From Acidimicrobiaceae bacterium (lineage in GTDB: Bacteria > Actinomycetota > Acidimicrobiia > Acidimicrobiales > RAAP-2), in the NCBI GenBank assembly GCA_003160635.1, contig PMLV01000090.1, forward strand, positions 1 through 32,385: 32,385 nt of DNA, read 5' to 3'. A model generated the notes under the pieces. It worked only from the letters and a program-made list of their open reading frames with translations. It was not told the DNA's origin and made no database searches. Both the position numbers and the translations under genes were made by a program. Shown here piece by piece: positions 32,373 through 32,385 of this stretch. How positions within the stretch are numbered: position 1 is the first letter of the stretch; every line of letters begins with the position of its first letter.

Positions 32373-32385
32373 GGGTCCCCGTGAT
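32342..32385 (-). CDS. C-terminal end of a sulfite oxidase-like molybdoenzyme (5' part outside window)
   Basis: Only the last 13 codons are in the window, reading HGDPWLEQRYQGD then TAG at 32342-32344. This ending ('GDPW.EQRY.GD') is characteristic of actinobacterial sulfite oxidase-like molybdopterin oxidoreductases, which commonly sit directly before the same type of ferredoxin reductase. It overlaps the reductase's probable ATG at 32372. The call rests on a short tail and on context. Confidence 0.55.
   Translation of the reverse strand, partial: HGDPWLEQRYQGD

Overview
This window looks like chromosomal DNA from a high-GC Gram-positive bacterium (Actinomycetota, possibly an Acidimicrobiia-like lineage). 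The grounds are strong G/C bias at third codon positions, many GTG starts, GTGA/ATGA stop-start overlaps, several genes with a TANNNT hexamer 6-9 nt before the start codon (the pattern of leaderless actinobacterial transcripts), and the flavour of the protein families. The lineage is an inference. I see no rRNA, tRNA, CRISPR array, intact insertion sequence or origin.

Left part (1-16.6 kb): a loosely packed, partly decaying region. It holds the end of an alpha/beta hydrolase with a membrane tail, the C-terminal half of a frameshifted acyl-CoA ligase, an unrecognised 248-aa protein, a membrane-anchored GH18 glycosidase with a poly-threonine linker, a secreted protein, an SDR, a cupin, a small alpha/beta hydrolase, a DHFR-like reductase, an NTF2-like protein and a nitrobindin-like haem protein. 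Two phosphate:H+ symporter-type MFS genes lie here. One (7666-8582) is a pseudogene with three lesions. The other (11980-13487) is full length but carries one frameshift and is divergent from a PhoU-like gene, with an 11-bp-periodic, PHO-box-like repeat between them. A remnant of a zinc-type dehydrogenase with an in-frame stop is hidden at 10918-11214. Small upstream ORFs that overlap the next start codon precede the cupin and the nitrobindin.

Right part (16.7-32.4 kb): a compact molybdenum-enzyme island. On the minus strand, a Tat-exported sulfite-oxidase-fold molybdoenzyme is paired with a b-type cytochrome. Divergently, a plus-strand operon reads coxS-coxM-coxL-coxD-coxE-xdhC(N)-xdhC(C)-mocA-coxG. 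It encodes a form II 'CO dehydrogenase' type molybdenum hydroxylase (AYRGAGR active-site loop) with its maturation factors: a MoxR ATPase, a VWA protein, two XdhC-like proteins, an MCD cytidylyltransferase and membrane-anchored CoxG. A flavin/PPOX-type protein gene follows. Converging from the right, a minus-strand operon encodes the end of a second sulfite-oxidase-like protein, a ferredoxin-reductase-like flavoprotein, mog, moaE, moeA, moaA, moaD and moaC, which is most of the pathway from GTP to molybdenum cofactor. The Moco genes therefore sit beside three molybdoenzymes that need the cofactor; MocA would convert it to the cytosine-dinucleotide form used by Cox-type enzymes.

Several single-base frameshifts (near 1441, 7850, 12546 and 32305) need read-level checking. 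The acyl-CoA ligase and the first transporter are clearly decayed, but the lesions in the second transporter and the flavoprotein could be sequencing errors.
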